From: Whitmania pigra | Taxonomy: Eukaryota; Annelida; Clitellata; Hirudinida; Haemopidae | Direction: 5' to 3' | DNA length: 64,000 nucleotides | NCBI GenBank assembly: GCA_021613335.1 | Contig: JAJTWR010000231.1 | Location: 1,113,501 to 1,177,500, forward strand | Part shown: positions 21,017 to 35,687 of the stretch, piece by piece | How positions within the stretch are numbered: the stretch's first letter is position 1 | Layout of the letters: every line of letters begins with the position of its first letter | The notes under the pieces: generated by a model | What the model was told of the DNA's origin: nothing | Seen by the model: only the letters and a program-made list of their open reading frames with translations | Database searches by the model: none | Program-made: the position numbers and the translations under genes

Positions 21017-21946
21017 ACGTTCGTCAATAACTAACAAGACTCCCGGTTTTGACTCCGCCAGCTCACGCGTATTTATTGCATTTTACCGACGTTGTCTAGG
21101 ACGTTTCAATGTTTTGCATTGACACGTTGCGAATTCTTCGAAGCTATTTTTACTAAGTCATCGAGCTTTCTTCATGCTCTTCATCAGGCTACTCAGATTT
21201 TTTCAAAACAATAAACATATTTCCAATGAAGTAGATTCGGAGTGCTTTTTGTTTTCTACATATTTCGTCAATTTGCTTTGTCGGTACCAGGCATGACAAT
21301 CCCCAAATTACTTCTTGACGTCATTTTCAGATATCTTCATATGGATTACAAAAGGACCTTTTAGATTCTTAGTAATGTTTTCAACATATCTTAGAATCAT
21401 TCAAGCTTTTGGTACATAGGCATTCATATCAATTACAGGCAATCATAATTAATCTTTGGATCATTAGAGAAAACAAAATGGACACTGACTTTTACATATT
21501 CTCTAGCTGCTTATGCCAATAAAACGTAATTTTCATCTTAAGGTGGGTTTGGATAAGGATGACACCAAGCAAAAGCATATGCACCAGTGTTATTATTTAA
21601 AAGTTTTTGTAATAACATGTTATTCACAACATTTATGAATTTTATCTCGATCTAACAATATTCCCATTAGCAATGTATTTCTTAAAAACATTGTGGACGT
21701 AAACAAGTAAAATTATTTAGCCTCAGGTTATATGTAAACTGACAAAGATAAGGGATATTAAGTACATACATATAATGGTGATAATTGTAACATGCAAATA
21801 CCATAATAACGTATTTGAAAAAACTTATTTGAACCATTGCCTAACCTGTTGTAAGTGTAACCTAACTTTATTGAATTACAAAACCTATGTGACAGAGCCA
21901 CAAAAACTAATTTTTCTAGCAATAATATTTCCAGCACGACAAGGAA
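21017..21946. other. Intergenic stretch between convergent astacin and ASCC3 genes
   Basis: Holds the astacin 3' UTR (AATAAA at 21210-21215) and presumably the ASCC3 3' UTR. No other feature was recognised. Confidence 0.6.
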
Positions 21947-24900
21947 TCATTTTTCCACTTCAAGGAAAATCTCGTATTGTTGATCGAGGTTCAAGTACGA
22001 GTCACTCATCAGATAAAGAGTGTAGATAACTCTCCCTGGTCTTTCAGGGGCAGTGAACAACAACTGAGCTCTGGTCTTGTTTCTGATGAAACCGATTTTC
22101 TTCAGAGCCAAGACATTCTTTGTCTCAACTTCACCAAGTACCAGGATCCATCCTTCCTCTTTTGGTTTTGGGAACTTTGTGGGATAAACGTAATTGTCCT
22201 TCTTCTGTAGATAAAATCATAAGTTAGAAAGAGTTGCACTCCAATTATGGAAAACAGCAACGCGGACAATTGTCACCTTAATGTTGCTGCTTCTGCTCAG
22301 CTCGACGGACAAGGTGCATTCTTTTCCGGCAAAGACCTTCGTCCAAGACACCCTTCGACTCATGTCTGGATTGAAGTAAGATTACATTATAATAAATTAT
22401 TCAAGCGATCGATTTAAGATTACATTAATAATACATTGGCCAAATGATTGAAATAAGTTTATAATAGGAATTGTATATTATATGGTATTAATAATATTAT
22501 ATAATACAATGCCTGTGGAATGACTTATAAAGAGGTTAATTAAGAGAACAGTCACCTTGATGGAAGAGTTTAACGACGTGTGGTTTCGAGTCGCTTCCAC
22601 CGTTTTCGCTGTCGTCGTTCGACGAATCACACGAGAGGGACATGGCCGTTCTTATCACGGGCAGCATGTTGAGAGTATCCACGATCTGAAAAGTTATTCG
22701 TTTGTCAGGAAATTTGCCGACTTAATGCGAGGATGATGAATTATCAGCATCAGGAATGTTATTATAGGTGAAAGCAATAAGTGATACCTGATTGATTTGT
22801 TGTGAGTTCAATGATCCTCGAAGCATATTTTCCAGCAACTGTGTTCTCCCTCCTGCCAACTTCATCAATTCAGGCAAAGAATTTATTTCGTCTCCTCCAT
22901 TCCTGCTCAAAATGGTTGCAATGTTAGAAGCATTGGCATCGAAAAATAACTTCATAATTGGCCTTTAAGTAAGTGCTACATCATCGTATTTTGCAACTCA
23001 CCTGAAGCAATGAAGGAGGTTTTCAGTGACATGTGGCAAACAAAGAAGGGGATTTTGATGGACCCACAATCCCTGGACCACCATCTGAACCAATTGGATC
23101 ACCTGGAGAGTGGTCACCAACCATCCCTCCTCTGCACTCAAATCTATCATGGACTGAAATGAAAATGAAATTTAAATAACAAAATAATAACAACCAACAA
23201 ATTACTTAATTATTATCAAAGAGGTATCGCATCCAGGTTTAACGTGAAGTGATACAGCATGACAAAATTAAGGAGTTAATTTTTCACTCCACCGACCTGA
23301 AGAACTCTAATGGCCTGATCCATGACGGACTTGGTGTCCGTGAAATAGTCGGCAATCGGGAGAGGACACCTAGAGAAGTGGGCCTGGAAAAGCAGGTGAG
23401 TCTTGGTGCTGGACTTGTCGTAGGTGAACGCCTCGACTTTGATCGGAAGTTTCCTCGAAAGCTCCTCGTTCAACTGGTCTTCGTTATGCCTCACAGGAAG
23501 CATGCTGAATTCGTAGGCATTCTGGAGAAGAAATTGCATTAAGAATAAGAAATATAAAGTTATTCAATTAAAAATATAATTGAAATAACATGTTGAGATC
23601 ATCAGTGTCAGTTGAATGAGCATCCATAAATATAATAAAGTCATAGAAAAATATCTACCAAATAACATTTAATAAGCAACTTAAATAATTAATTGAGCTT
23701 AATAGTAATAATACAATTACTAATAAACACTGACAATAATTAATAAATCATCATGAATTAGAACCGAAACTGACCGACAAAATTTTCAAGAGGTCCACAA
23801 CGGAAGATTCCGGTTTCAAAAATTCTTTGAAGTGACGAATGGTTAAGTGACTGAGATAGTAGTAGGAAGATATTTTGCCACCAGTTGTGGGAACAATGTT
23901 GAAGTTGTCCTCCTAATTTCAACAAACCAAAAGTTAATATTTATTAATATCACATAGCATTCAAAACATCAAGTAATATTCATTAATATCACTTCATTTT
24001 ACCAAATATAACACTACTATGCAACTATATAATTTTTAAACAAATGTGAATTAGCTTCAACCACTAGACCTTGTTTTGAAATTAATTAAATAAATTATTT
24101 TAATAATTTAAACAATTGTAAACAATTCATCACCTCTTCCCGGATGCAGTTTGAGAGCGTGAGATCGATTAACGATTTTTGAACGAGCGACGACAGGTAC
24201 TTGTTTATCACTTCGTGCGTAACATCTTCGAGGTTGTAGTAACTGCGAGAAATGAAGCGAACAATTAGAAAATATGTTCTAAACATTTGCCATGGTAGAG
24301 AGAGAGGTGAAAAAGTAGTTAAATGAAAATAATTGAAATTATGTATGGCATTCGGACATGGATTAAGGAATGTTTCACTGAACTGAAAGTAACCTGGGAT
24401 TGTTGATGAGCCTTCTGAAGAAATAGGTCCACGTTAAATAATCAACAGCATCCTGCTTTGTGCAGATGGTTCCTGCAACTATCTCTGCATTCAGATGGTC
24501 AGATAAGACCCCCAACAAGCTGAATATAGGAAAATAAATACATGAAATAAAAAAATACTGAAACACAAAATGAAACATGCAGATGAATGTTATCAGTTGA
24601 AGGCTTAAAAATTCATCTCACCTCGACTCAACAGGGAACGGTTCATAGAGGAACTTTTTATAAAAAGCTTTCTTAACGTCGTGAACGAGTACCACGGCTT
24701 TGCCTTGGTCATCAAACTGAGGCCTGCCTGCTCTGCCCATCATTTGCAGAACATCTGAACATCACAAGCACGAATAATTAGTTGGATCATTAACATACTT
24801 ACGTAAAAGTATAAACAATCATGTAACAGTTAAGATAGGTTGAATCAGAAATGCTAAAAAATGATTAATTATGTTCAAAAATTAAAAACCTGTGATAGGG

Positions 24901-27900
24901 AAGTCCACATATTTCCTCAGTTTTCCATCAAAGTATTCGGTGCCTTTGATCACAACCAGGTGAGCAGGGAAGTTTACACCCCAGGCCAAAGTGCTGGTGG
25001 CAATGAGAACCTATTTTGAACAAATTCATTAATTTGATTTCTTTTCATTATTTATGACTTTTAAATCTCAGAGTAGTAAACGAAACATCCCTCGGTACTT
25101 AATTAAAATAAATAGAGACCAGCCATACCTGAATCTTCTGATTGACAAACAACTCTTCGACCACTTTTCTGTCGTGTTCGTGCAACCCTGCGTGATGCAT
25201 TCCGATGCCGAACGCCAAAGTCAGTTTCAGGTTGCTGTCTTTTATAGTCGAAACGATGTCTTCCATCTAAAATGATCGTTACTTTATTAATGATTTGCAT
25301 TCTATTTACAGAAACGTTAACAAGGGAAATATAGAACACACTCAAATTAAACTAAAAACCAGAAGTAACATTCATAAAGAAAAAGGTTGCACTCTCTGAC
25401 CTCATTTTCTGGAAAGTGGAGCCACTGCTTGGGGTTGTCGACAGCTGCGAGGAATGCGATGAGGTCGAGTGCAGTCAGTCGAGTCTGCCTTCTGCTCGAC
25501 ACGAACACCAACACGGGTTTGCAAGGCGAGTGAACCTGGATGGCTGCAAAGAATCAATTAATGAATCAATCAAACAAATAAATAATTAAATCTATCAATC
25601 AATCTTTGTTAACACGGCTTATTTGTTAACTACTTGTGATAATAAATATTAATAAAATAACAATAATGATAAAAATATTTAATAAATAAAAATAAAAATA
25701 GTAACCTTGGAATGTGGGCTTGTTCATGGTAGCCATACGAGGGCAGTAATGCTTGCCTGGAAATCCTGCAATGTGAACCTCGAGGGGCACCGGCCTCACG
25801 GATGGTCTGAAGTTGTAGAGACCAGCCTGGAATCAATCAATCAATCATTCATTCAATATTATATATAACATTATATTATTATTATGTATAATATTAAATA
25901 TAACATGGAGCTATTAAATTTATGTTGTGTAATTTTCAATGTTCCACTAAGGAAAATCATCTCACCTGTTTTATGCCCAGCCAATCGGCAAGGTCTCTAG
26001 CATTTGCAAGGGCAGTCGAGAGTCCCACGACCCTGACCTTTCTGTCGGTGTGACTGGAAATGAAGTTCGTCCTCGAAACGATGACCTCCAAAACTGGTCC
26101 TCTGTCATCACCTGAACACAAGTGGGAATTTGAATGTTAGCAAATGCAGTGAGCTTGATTGTGTTAAATCATATTAAGTGTTTCAAATATCTGCAAGCAT
26201 GATAAACGCCTAAGGACACCAACCAAGCAGATGAATTTCATCAATGACTAATAGAGCCACAGCTTTGACATAGGATCTGTTCTGCCAGCTCCTACTTATG
26301 CCGTCCCATTTCTCGGGGGTTGTGACAATGAGGTCTGCCTGTGAAACTGCCTTCATGTCGGGCAACACGTCTCCGGTAAGTTCGACGACTCTACAAAAAG
26401 TTACAAAATAGAATCACTTCTCAGCAGATGATGCTTAAAAAGCAGAATTCCGAGCTACATAACGAGGTTAACAATGTAAAATGAATTGTAAATTCAAGAC
26501 TCACTTCTTTCCAAGCTTCTGTTCGATCCTGACTTTCCAATCCTCCATTCTCTCCCGAACGAGAGCTTTGAGCGGTGCAATGTAGACAGCCTGAAATCAA
26601 TTCCACGATGTTGAACTATTTGCAATGGGGCAATGAATTTGTTAATTATTATAAGCTATACTATAGTCTATATAATTAGACGTGTCAACACAATTCACAG
26701 TAAGCAAAGGGATTCACCTTGGCTTTAGGATACTCCCTGAAGACCCTAAAAATGGCAAGTTCTGCCATGATGGTTTTACCGGACCCTGTCGGAGCCCCGA
26801 TGAGAACATTTCCATCCTGGTGGTAAAGCGTGTGGAAGACTTGCGTCTGAATGGGGTTAAAGTGGGAAAACTTGTACAACTCCTCGAGCATGACGTCCTT
26901 CAGGGCATGTTTGGGGAGAGGGCGAAGGTCGAGCAGCTCTACAAAAAGATGATGAAATTTAAAAAGTATGTTTTTAAAAATTAACATAAATAATGATAAT
27001 CACCTGTATGGGGCGGATGCCTCTCAGGAAGTATGAGATGTTGAAAGGTAATCGGAACGGTGTCTTCAAAACCGAGCCAAGTGTCCGATAAAACTTTGAT
27101 GTAATATTGCGACGGGAGAGGTTCGAATATTGGGATTGTAAAGGAAATTATCATCGGAGTATCTGTCACGACCTGTTTCGATCGGTTAGAAGAGCATCGG
27201 TTAATAGCCAAAAATTAAGTCTAAACGATACTAATCTTTAACAAGTTCCACATTAAATAGCAGATCCAGTACTCAGAAGGATTTTTCATTTACAATGCAA
27301 ACTAATATTATGACTGAAGAATAACTAACGTTTTTCTTGTGCACGAGCACGTACTCGTGGTGGTAAATGTGGTTGTTGACCGGATCCTCGATCCAGATCC
27401 AGAAGGGTTCGCCTACTTTGCCGTGAACCTTGTCTTGCCATTTGAAGGTGGCTTTGATTGTCAGGGTGACTTTGAGGACCGTTCGTGTCACGGGTTGGAG
27501 GTTCCACTCCACGTTCACCGATGGAATTTGGTGAGCCAAGTCTTTCACCATTATCCCCATCTTCATGTGGTGGATCATTTGACCTGTCGTGAGTTGTGCA
27601 ATTCTTAAATATGATTGGCATTTATGCAAAGCACCAAAATATCTGAATTTTTTCAAGTATTTTATAAATTTTGCATGAAATAGTTATGTATCTCACCAAT
27701 TTCTTTAATATCCATTTCTCTCAATCTATCAACAGAAAGTCCCTTGCTTTCAATTTTGTTCAGAATCTCTGGTGACAAAATGCCAAACTGCCTCATGGGA
27801 CTCTGCCACCACCAAAGTCTCTTCTCGATGAACTTGCTGACCGTGAGAACCCTGTCGGCCACCAGCGGCCATCCGTTGTTCATCGCGATCTCGAACAAAG

Positions 27901-30900
27901 ACCTTGAAATTCTCGAAGCGTTCTGAACGATGTAAGCCTGATCGGAGTTGAGCGAGAAGCTCTGGATGGGGTGCCTCGAGATGTACGACTGGAGGAGCAC
28001 GTTGACTTTTCCGTGCGTATTTTCGATTCCCGAGGTCACCTCCACACTGCAATCGTGCAGGTGGTCGATCAACTCGTCGTGTTCTTCTTCTCTCACCTGT
28101 TTGCAAATATTGAATTCAATAATTGCCATAGATGACGTTATCAATGGAGTTTATATATTATTATATATATTATTCCAAATATATACTTCATTGTGTATAT
28201 ATATATATATATGATCAATGAATTATATATATAATAATAATTAACAAACTGGCTACCCACCTTGACTTGCTGAAACTCTTCTGCTTTAGAAATCAGTGTG
28301 AATATATCTTCTCGAGACAAGAATTGTTTGAAGAGTTCATTGAAGATCTGAACATGAATTATTAAATATTAAAAAAACATGCCGATATATTTTTTATATT
28401 TTTTTTATATTTTTATATTATAAAATATTTATTATAAAATATTATTAGTATATTTTATATTTTTAAACGTAAAATTAATGAAAAGAAATTCCTTGGAGTC
28501 CTTAAGATGAATGCACCTCCAACAAAAGAAGAGACGTACCTCGATGGTGCTGTACTTGATGTAGAAATGACTGGCAGTCCTTCCGAGACTCGTGCTGTGC
28601 AACGCTTCACTTTTCTCGTCGAATCTCACCATCCTCGCTTTGTCGAGACTTCGGCAGCTGGAAACGATCAACTCCCTTCTCCTCTTCTCCAACAAAGGAT
28701 CGTTCTGCATCCACAAGTTAATTATTATAAATTAGTATATATAATTATTTCGATTCACATTTATAAAAACATCATTCATCGTCCTTATGAAGCCAAGAAA
28801 CAGTTTTAATGCACCCACCACGAGCTGATCGTACGGCACTCCGTACACCTGCGGATTCAATCTCATTCGGACGTACAGGTACGTGTAGCTCAGCCACCTG
28901 ATTCCTTCTTCGACATTTGTCACAGTACCAAGGGAAATCTTTGAAAAATCAACAATGTGATTTTAATTAAAATTATGTAAAATAATCAGTATTTATTTCT
29001 TAATTAATAAACCATCCTTCCAGAATATATATTCCAGCACCAATTTAAAAAAAAACATAAATTATTTAAATAATTTTTTTAGCACAATAGTTATTTATAA
29101 GTTTTACCAATACAGTATCACATTATAAACTGACTGCGACAAACACCAACAAACAATAGAAAACCAAGGCATACCTCCGCATTGAGATGGTCCTCCAATC
29201 CGTGGATAAACTGGGATTCAATGGGGGTTGAAGACACCAGGAGAGTCAAGTAGTGGGGGAGTTTGTCCTGGGTGGTGATGATCGTGCCGTGCCCGAAGGT
29301 GTCGAACTGAGGTCGACCCGCCCTTCCAAAGATCTGAGTCACATCAAGGATGCTGAGGTCCACAAAGCTTCCTTGTTTTGCATCATAGATTTGCGTTCCC
29401 TAAAATATATTCATTTTGAATGTGTTAATTCACGTTATAACAATCAAATTATAGCATAAATGCAATGTGTAAATTTAAATGACCACTGAAATTTGAGTTG
29501 AAATGAGAGCAAGTCATTCAAATTATATTACAATTCATTGGCATTTTTATTATTATTGCCATCATCATCATCAAAAGCAGTCAATTAGTGAATCTAATTT
29601 TCAATGTTGAGATTAATTAGAATAAAAGATTGTTATCATCATCTCACCTTTATTATGACAGCATGTGCTGGCAGATTCACACCCCAGGCCAGTGTGGCCG
29701 TACAAACGATGAGTTTGATCATTCCCTCGGAAAACAACCTCTCGACGAGATTCCTGTCCTGCCTCAACATCCCCGCGTGGTGGGTCGCGAACCCGCTGGG
29801 TATCATGTCGCGCAGTTTTTTGTTCGAGCTTCGTTCAACCTGAGCAACAAAGATGATGGAAGTTAATATGAATATATTTATTATAATTAATATGAATAGT
29901 ATCCACACAAACTGCTTTCTAAAAACATGTGCAATGATATACGAAAGTCAAGCCAATAGTAGCATCTGTCATATTATTAAAAAAATCAATTAATTACCTG
30001 TTTCAGAGCGGTCATGGTTTGCATGTTATCTGGCGGGAAGAAGAGTTGAACCTGACCTTTTGATTTGGCCATGTCTAACAACAGCTCGGCCGTCTTGACG
30101 GTGTCGTTTCGCGAGTGAACGAACACCATGACCTGTTCGAATTCCACAAGGTTTAGCATTTTAATTAATGAACAATAAAGTAATTAACCGACGTGCAATC
30201 AATAACACGTAACAATTTGATACTCACCTGATATCCCTGCTTGACTTGATCGATGACCTTGTCGTAGGTGATGTTGTTCATCACTTGAGCCTGGAACCTG
30301 TAGTTCGTTTCCTTGACGCCGACGAACGTTTGAGTCAAAGGAACCGGTCTGAATCGAGTGTCGAAGAAGAATAGGCCGGTGTAAGGGTTGACGTGGAGGA
30401 ACCTTGCCACGTCGAGGTAGTTTGGCAAAGTTGCAGACAATCCAACAATCCTTATCATGGTCTGAGTGCTCTCAACCTGGTATATTGATAATCATTGCTT
30501 TGTTTTAATTATTTAATTCACAATTATTGCTTTGCATCTGCATTAGCATCTAATTGAACTTTAAAACCAACACCAGTTAAAGTTTTTTTTAAATTGTGTT
30601 GGTAAAATTAATGTAATGTTTTAAATATAGGAGTGCTTAAAGTGTGGTTAAGGTATAATAATGCTCAATTAAAAAGCAAACCTGTCTCAGCGTTCGAGCA
30701 ACGATGCTTTCGATGACGGATCCTCTCTCATCGTGGAGCAGATGGACTTCGTCAATGATCAACAGACGCACGAGTTTCGTCAGCGATTCATCGGACGGTT
30801 TACGTGTCACAACGTCCCACTTCTCTGGTGTCGTTACAATCATCTTCGAGGATTCAAATGCAATTTAATTAATTTTTTATATTCTAAATCTATTCAACAC

Positions 30901-33728
30901 ATAATAGAGTAATTGTTAAAAATTGATACACCACATATTTGGATTTAAGCATTATATATTTTTTTATTTCAAATGGAGATCCTAGAATGTTCTTATCTTT
31001 AATTCTACTCACCTGAGTGTTCAATATCTCCGTCTTCGTGAGTTGCATGTCTCCGGTGTATTCCTTCACGGAGATGCCAAGAGGTTTCAACCTTTTCCCA
31101 AAATTTTCAACCATTTCTGCTGCCAAAGCCTTCATTGGTGCAATGTAAATGATCTAGAGGAATGTAATATGAATCATCTTACAACAAATTTTTAAATCAA
31201 TATTGTTCAACAAGAGATAACCAGTGAATGTATTATAGTAAAAAAATAATAGTAAAATTAATAGAATAATTTCAGAAATCAATTACTACCTTGAATTCAC
31301 TTTTCTCAATTATTCCATTACAAAGGTGGTTCTTTATTTCACTGACGACCGTCAACATGGCAATGTTCGTCTTTCCGGCTCCCGTCGGAGCGCAAATCAA
31401 AAGATTTTCGTTGGTCGTGTAAGCGACCGGGTAAACGATCGACTGAATGAGGTTCAGCTTTTTGGTGTTTTGGAAGGCAATCTGACCAATCTGTGTAGGT
31501 TTTAATGAAGAGCATTAATTGAAATTCAAAGATGAATGAGATAATCGATCATTATTGAAAAGTACAAGACCTCATCTAATTCACTGATTAAAACATGTTT
31601 GTTGAGCATATCCATCGGTGGTTTGTTGCTCGGAGGAACGTCGACTTGTTCCATCACTTCATTTTCTTTCCTGACGATGTCGGCAGGCAGTGCCATCTGG
31701 AGATTAAATGATGTTAAATTGTAATTGTATCGATCAATTTAATTAAGGTAAGCGACAGATTATTCTCCTTCTGTGTTAATTACCTTAACTTTAGCTACGT
31801 AACTGGCCGAGTTTTTGGCTTTTAATTGAGTGTCGAATACGTAAGGATATTCCGGAGCGGACGGACACGAGCGCGAGTTGCCCTTGGAAAAAAGAGGTTG
31901 TTTCTTGGACATCTGGAGAAGAGCCTCTCTGCATATGAAAATAGATATTGATTTTCAACATTATATATTACCGTATTTCAATGTTATTGGGTTTATAGCA
32001 AATACGTAAATTCATAAACCAATAACTTAACAATGACATCCAGACATTACAAAGCCTAACTTTGTTCGGCTAATTGGTAATAATAACAATGGCAATTGGA
32101 TAAACAAATGCCATTAAGCATAATCATTTATTGCTTATGAATTATTGCTAACCTTTTCATCTTGAAGTCCTTGAAATTCAATTGCTGTTCTTCTTGAGGA
32201 ACATCATTCATTCTCTTCATCAGCTTCTTCTCTTCCTTCATGAGAGCCTTTTGAAGCTTCTTTTGGTTATCATTCTTTAGTGAATGTTACAAATTATTAC
32301 TAATATTATTGTCATTCATTATTAATGTTATAAATTATTACTAATATTACTGCTATTATTACCAAATTATTACAAATTATCCAATTACCAATAATTTATT
32401 AAATATTATCCATTCAGTTATAAAATACAAAACACCAACCTGAACACTGACTTGCATCCCATATGATGGAGTTGGTCCATTAATTTCTAATAAATACATG
32501 CACCATCAGTATCTTTCTAATGAATTTTCAAATGCTAATTAAAAGGAGAGAACTTACTCTTTCCATTGATGTTTGATTTCTGAAGCTCTTGAAGGAAAAC
32601 TTTCTTATTTGACATTATTTCAGTGATCAGCTCAATGTTATCAAAACCCAGAAGCCCAATCAACTGCAGGTACAAAAATTAGTTTAGACCTTCATTTTTC
32701 ATGTGTTAATTAACAGAATTATTTAGTTATAACAAGTGAAAGGCATTTAGTGAGTCGTGTTAATGATATTTTAACAAAACAAGTATATATAAAAATATAA
32801 TGTGATGGATGATTCGGATTATATCAAGAATAATTCTAATTTCTTTATGAAATATGAAACCTAATGATAACCTGTTCTTGCAAATCATCATCATTTTTTG
32901 CAGAATTGAGAATCCCCGAGAGTGACTGTTTCACAATACTTGGCTGCAAGTTCTTCAGATTTCTGAGTTGCTTGTCAATAAAATCCGTCTGCATGCTATC
33001 TTTAGTAAAGGAGCTCTTATCAGGTATTTTAATGGGAACTTCACAAACTTCCTTCCGCAAAGACCTTGGATTGAAGTTCATACTGAAACCATTTTCTTTC
33101 TTTTGTGGAGGCTTCAACCACAGCAACGATGAATCAAGTTTCTTATGCTTAAAAGTCTCAAGTCTAATGGATGATCCAAATTCCTTTCCTTGTGTTCCAT
33201 AATAAAATTTGAAATTTGCTTTTTCTTTTGGAATTGATGACAATAAGTTCAAAGCACAATGAAGAGTTTGTTCAATCAGAGACATAGAGGTTGAATTGAA
33301 ATGTGCCATAATCTCTTCTATATCAACAGTAGAGAAGTCTTGAAATTTTTTTTTAAGATGGGTCACTTTTATAACAAACATACAACTTCTTTCCAAATAT
33401 TCCTTCGAACATTCAAAACCAACTATAAAATCAAAAATAAAATAAATAAAATGTCAATTAAAGTTCATCATTTTATAAATGAAAAATTCAGAATGTGCTA
33501 ACCTAGATCTTGTATTAAAGAAACAAATGTAGCAATATCTTTGTCAGTATTTGGGGACTTGGAATGGTTTTTTATAGCATTGACGATGTTAGACCAAGTA
33601 GTTAGTCCTTTGCACTCAACAGATTTCTTCTTTTCTAGGAATTCAGAATACAGATCATCCGTGCAATCAGTCTTAGGTGACACAAATGCTGCAATTTTCT
33701 CCGAAAACCGATAAAATTCAGATTCCAT
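21947..33728 (-). CDS. ASCC3: Activating signal cointegrator 1 complex subunit 3 (ASCC3), tandem Ski2-like helicase
   Basis: A full-length gene of many exons. It starts at ATG 33728 ([11 protein letters not shown]); the stop is at 21947-21949 after [15 protein letters not shown]. It encodes two Ski2-like helicase cassettes, each followed by winged-helix and Sec63-type domains. Cassette 1 has APTGAGKT (about 31370-31392), [13 protein letters not shown] (30735-30770) and [12 protein letters not shown] (29300-29335). Cassette 2 has GAPTGSGKT (26765-26800), VIDEIHLLG (26222-26250) and the second GRAGRPQFD (24710-24745). Both nucleotide-binding and DExH motifs are intact. Conserved signatures such as [32 protein letters not shown] and [14 protein letters not shown] separate it from the spliceosomal paralogue BRR2. 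In other animals ASCC3 is the motor of the ASC-1 complex, used in alkylation-damage repair and in splitting collided ribosomes. The N-terminal 250 residues (33728-32850) are least conserved, as usual. No frameshift was seen. Confidence 0.96.
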
Positions 33729-34723
33729 TGTAGAGTAGGCTAAATGAAGCACTAATCAAGACGTATATTTTCTTCTACTAGATTATGATTTGCAATGGAT
33801 TCCTATTACGTCCGCACCATACCAACTCGGAAATTTCATAACCAAATTGAAAGCGATAAAAATAAAAGTTAAAAGTAGATTGGTTATAAAATTTGTATTT
33901 AAAACTATATGACCCGGTTTACCAATAAAACACTAATAAAATTTGTAATTCAATATTAACAAATAATTTAAAAAATTTTAGCTTTTTTTGAGATTTAGTG
34001 CAATAATGAATTCACAGATTCATAATGAGATTTTCGTCAAAGAATGTACGGTTCTAACGGTTTTTAATTATAACTTTAAGGTAGTACCTCACTCTAAGTC
34101 GTTTTGGTCTGGAACCGACAGAGATTTATTTACATTCGCATTCACCGCCAAAATTTTAAGGATCCCCTTTCAAGTGGGAAGGTGTTAACTTTCAACCAAC
34201 CAAGTTAGTTAAATGTATCGAAAATAGCCCGAAATGTATAAACCTGTACAAAAAAATCAAACGATGGCCTTTGACCTTTATATGTAGACTGATCACACGG
34301 GTCTACGATCACTCCCAGCCAGATCAACTGAGTCAGCAAGGACCTCGAGCTGAGCGGACGCCATTATTGTATATTTATCAGTCGTCTCCAGGATGGACTC
34401 AGACCGCTTTGTGGCCACTCAAACCAACAAAACTACTGCTTTACTCCCTTCGGAAATATTCGCCACTCCTATCTCAATTGCGCAGCTCTATGTTTTGGCA
34501 CCAGGGGCGAAACTTATAATTTGGTTCAATCTTAGGCACATGCCGCCCGGACAGCAACATGTTTAGTTCAATAAATGATCAACTTAGATTGGTTTTGGAA
34601 GTTGGTGGTCTTAAAGTTCTATTTGGAAATAAGCCATTAACGAAATCATTGTGGGATGTTTCTAGGTCGGTTTTACTGAGGCAGAGACCCCGGTAGAATG
34701 TGAAGGCCTGCAAGCCTCTATGC
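33729..34723. other. Intergenic region upstream of ASCC3
   Basis: Should contain the ASCC3 promoter. A 60-codon open frame (ATG about 34005) and a GC-richer stretch (34260-34520) have no recognisable homology and are not called. Confidence 0.5.
34716..34723 (+). repeat. 8-bp target-site duplication CTCTATGC, left copy
   Basis: Identical to 35155-35162. It directly abuts the terminal inverted repeat of the hAT MITE. Confidence 0.9.
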
Positions 34724-35154
34724 CAACGGTTCTCAACCTGTAGGTCGCGACCCTAAGGAGGTCGCTTGATGTTTTAGCAGAGGTCGCCTGAGATACTAAA
34801 AATTTATCAAATTTTCTGCTATTTGTTAAAATCCTATTTTTGATAAAACCTAAACCTTGAAATTCTTAACCTTACATATGATGCTGATTAAGATACTTTT
34901 TTTAGTACAAGCTATTTTATGTAGCGCTCATTAATCGTTCCCGCTTTTCGCAAGTTGACCGATTGGTTGAGGGAAATGTTCAACCAGAAAGAAAAATAAA
35001 GAATGATTTGTTCTTTTAAACAACACTTGCAAATGCTTGAAGAAATTTCAAACTACTTTCTTATTTATCTAATGCACAACTTGTACTTGAACAAGTTAAA
35101 ATTAATGAGGTTCCGGTTACGGAGTCACATCATCAGGAAGGTTGAGAACCGCTG
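34724..35154 (+). mobile_element. hAT-type MITE (non-autonomous DNA transposon), 431 bp
   Basis: Left end CAACGGTTCTCAACCTGTAG; the right end read inward on the other strand is CAGCGGTTCTCAACC. The two form a roughly 15-bp terminal inverted repeat of the familiar hAT type (CAGNGGTTCTCAA...). Flanking 8-bp target duplications (CTCTATGC) are identical. There is no transposase coding capacity, so it must have been moved by an autonomous hAT element elsewhere. Evidence for both ends and the duplication is direct. Confidence 0.92.
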
Positions 35155-35162
35155 CTCTATGC
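35155..35162 (+). repeat. 8-bp target-site duplication CTCTATGC, right copy
   Basis: Perfect match to 34716-34723. Confidence 0.9.
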
Positions 35163-35239
35163 AATCATATTATTTACTGTCAAGCTAATAAAAGGTTTCT
35201 TCGGTTAAACGAAGCCCCTATGCAGCATAGGATGTGGAC

Positions 35240-35681
35240 CAGAGGCGTATTAGGGGGACAGGGTGTGCATATGTTCTCGTGGATCAAGGTACAGGGGCGT
35301 CAAAATGGGGCATATATCTGGCCTTTTATTAAAGGCGAATATGTGACATAAATCACAGGGCACTGTTAATCAACACTTGTAAGTATATAATCGTTTTTTC
35401 TCTCAACAATTTGTTGGGAAGAACTGTAAAAATTTGAGTACTCATCACAGCAAAGCGGGAGTCTGAAGCATGCTGGAGTGCACGGTCAGAAGTTGTTAAA
35501 GCTATCCATGTGATGAATTGGATATAAACTAGTAGAACTGATAGAAAAATTGTCGGAACTTCAATGGTTCATAATCATCTCAACGCTCCTGCTCTTCTTA
35601 GCGTTGGAAAAAAAGCATTTGAAAAAAAAAACAGATTTTGATTATGTCATTGACCAGTAAAATATCCTAGCCGCGCCTCTG
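35240..35681 (+). mobile_element. Second TIR-bounded DNA transposon remnant (hAT-like), ~442 bp
   Basis: Left end CAGAGGCGTATTAGG; the right end read inward is CAGAGGCGCGGCTAGG. Eight identical terminal bases followed by similar sequence resemble hAT ends of the CAGAGGCG class. The 8-bp flanks match only partly (about 5 of 8 once the adjacent LTR insertion is discounted), so the target duplication is decayed or the bounds are slightly off. No coding capacity was seen. Confidence 0.55.
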
Positions 35682-35687
35682 GTATGT

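Noticed and set aside
27325..28214. Several long frames opposite or out of phase with ASCC3
   Set aside because: Shadows of conserved ASCC3 exons in this region, which explain the sequence fully on the minus strand.
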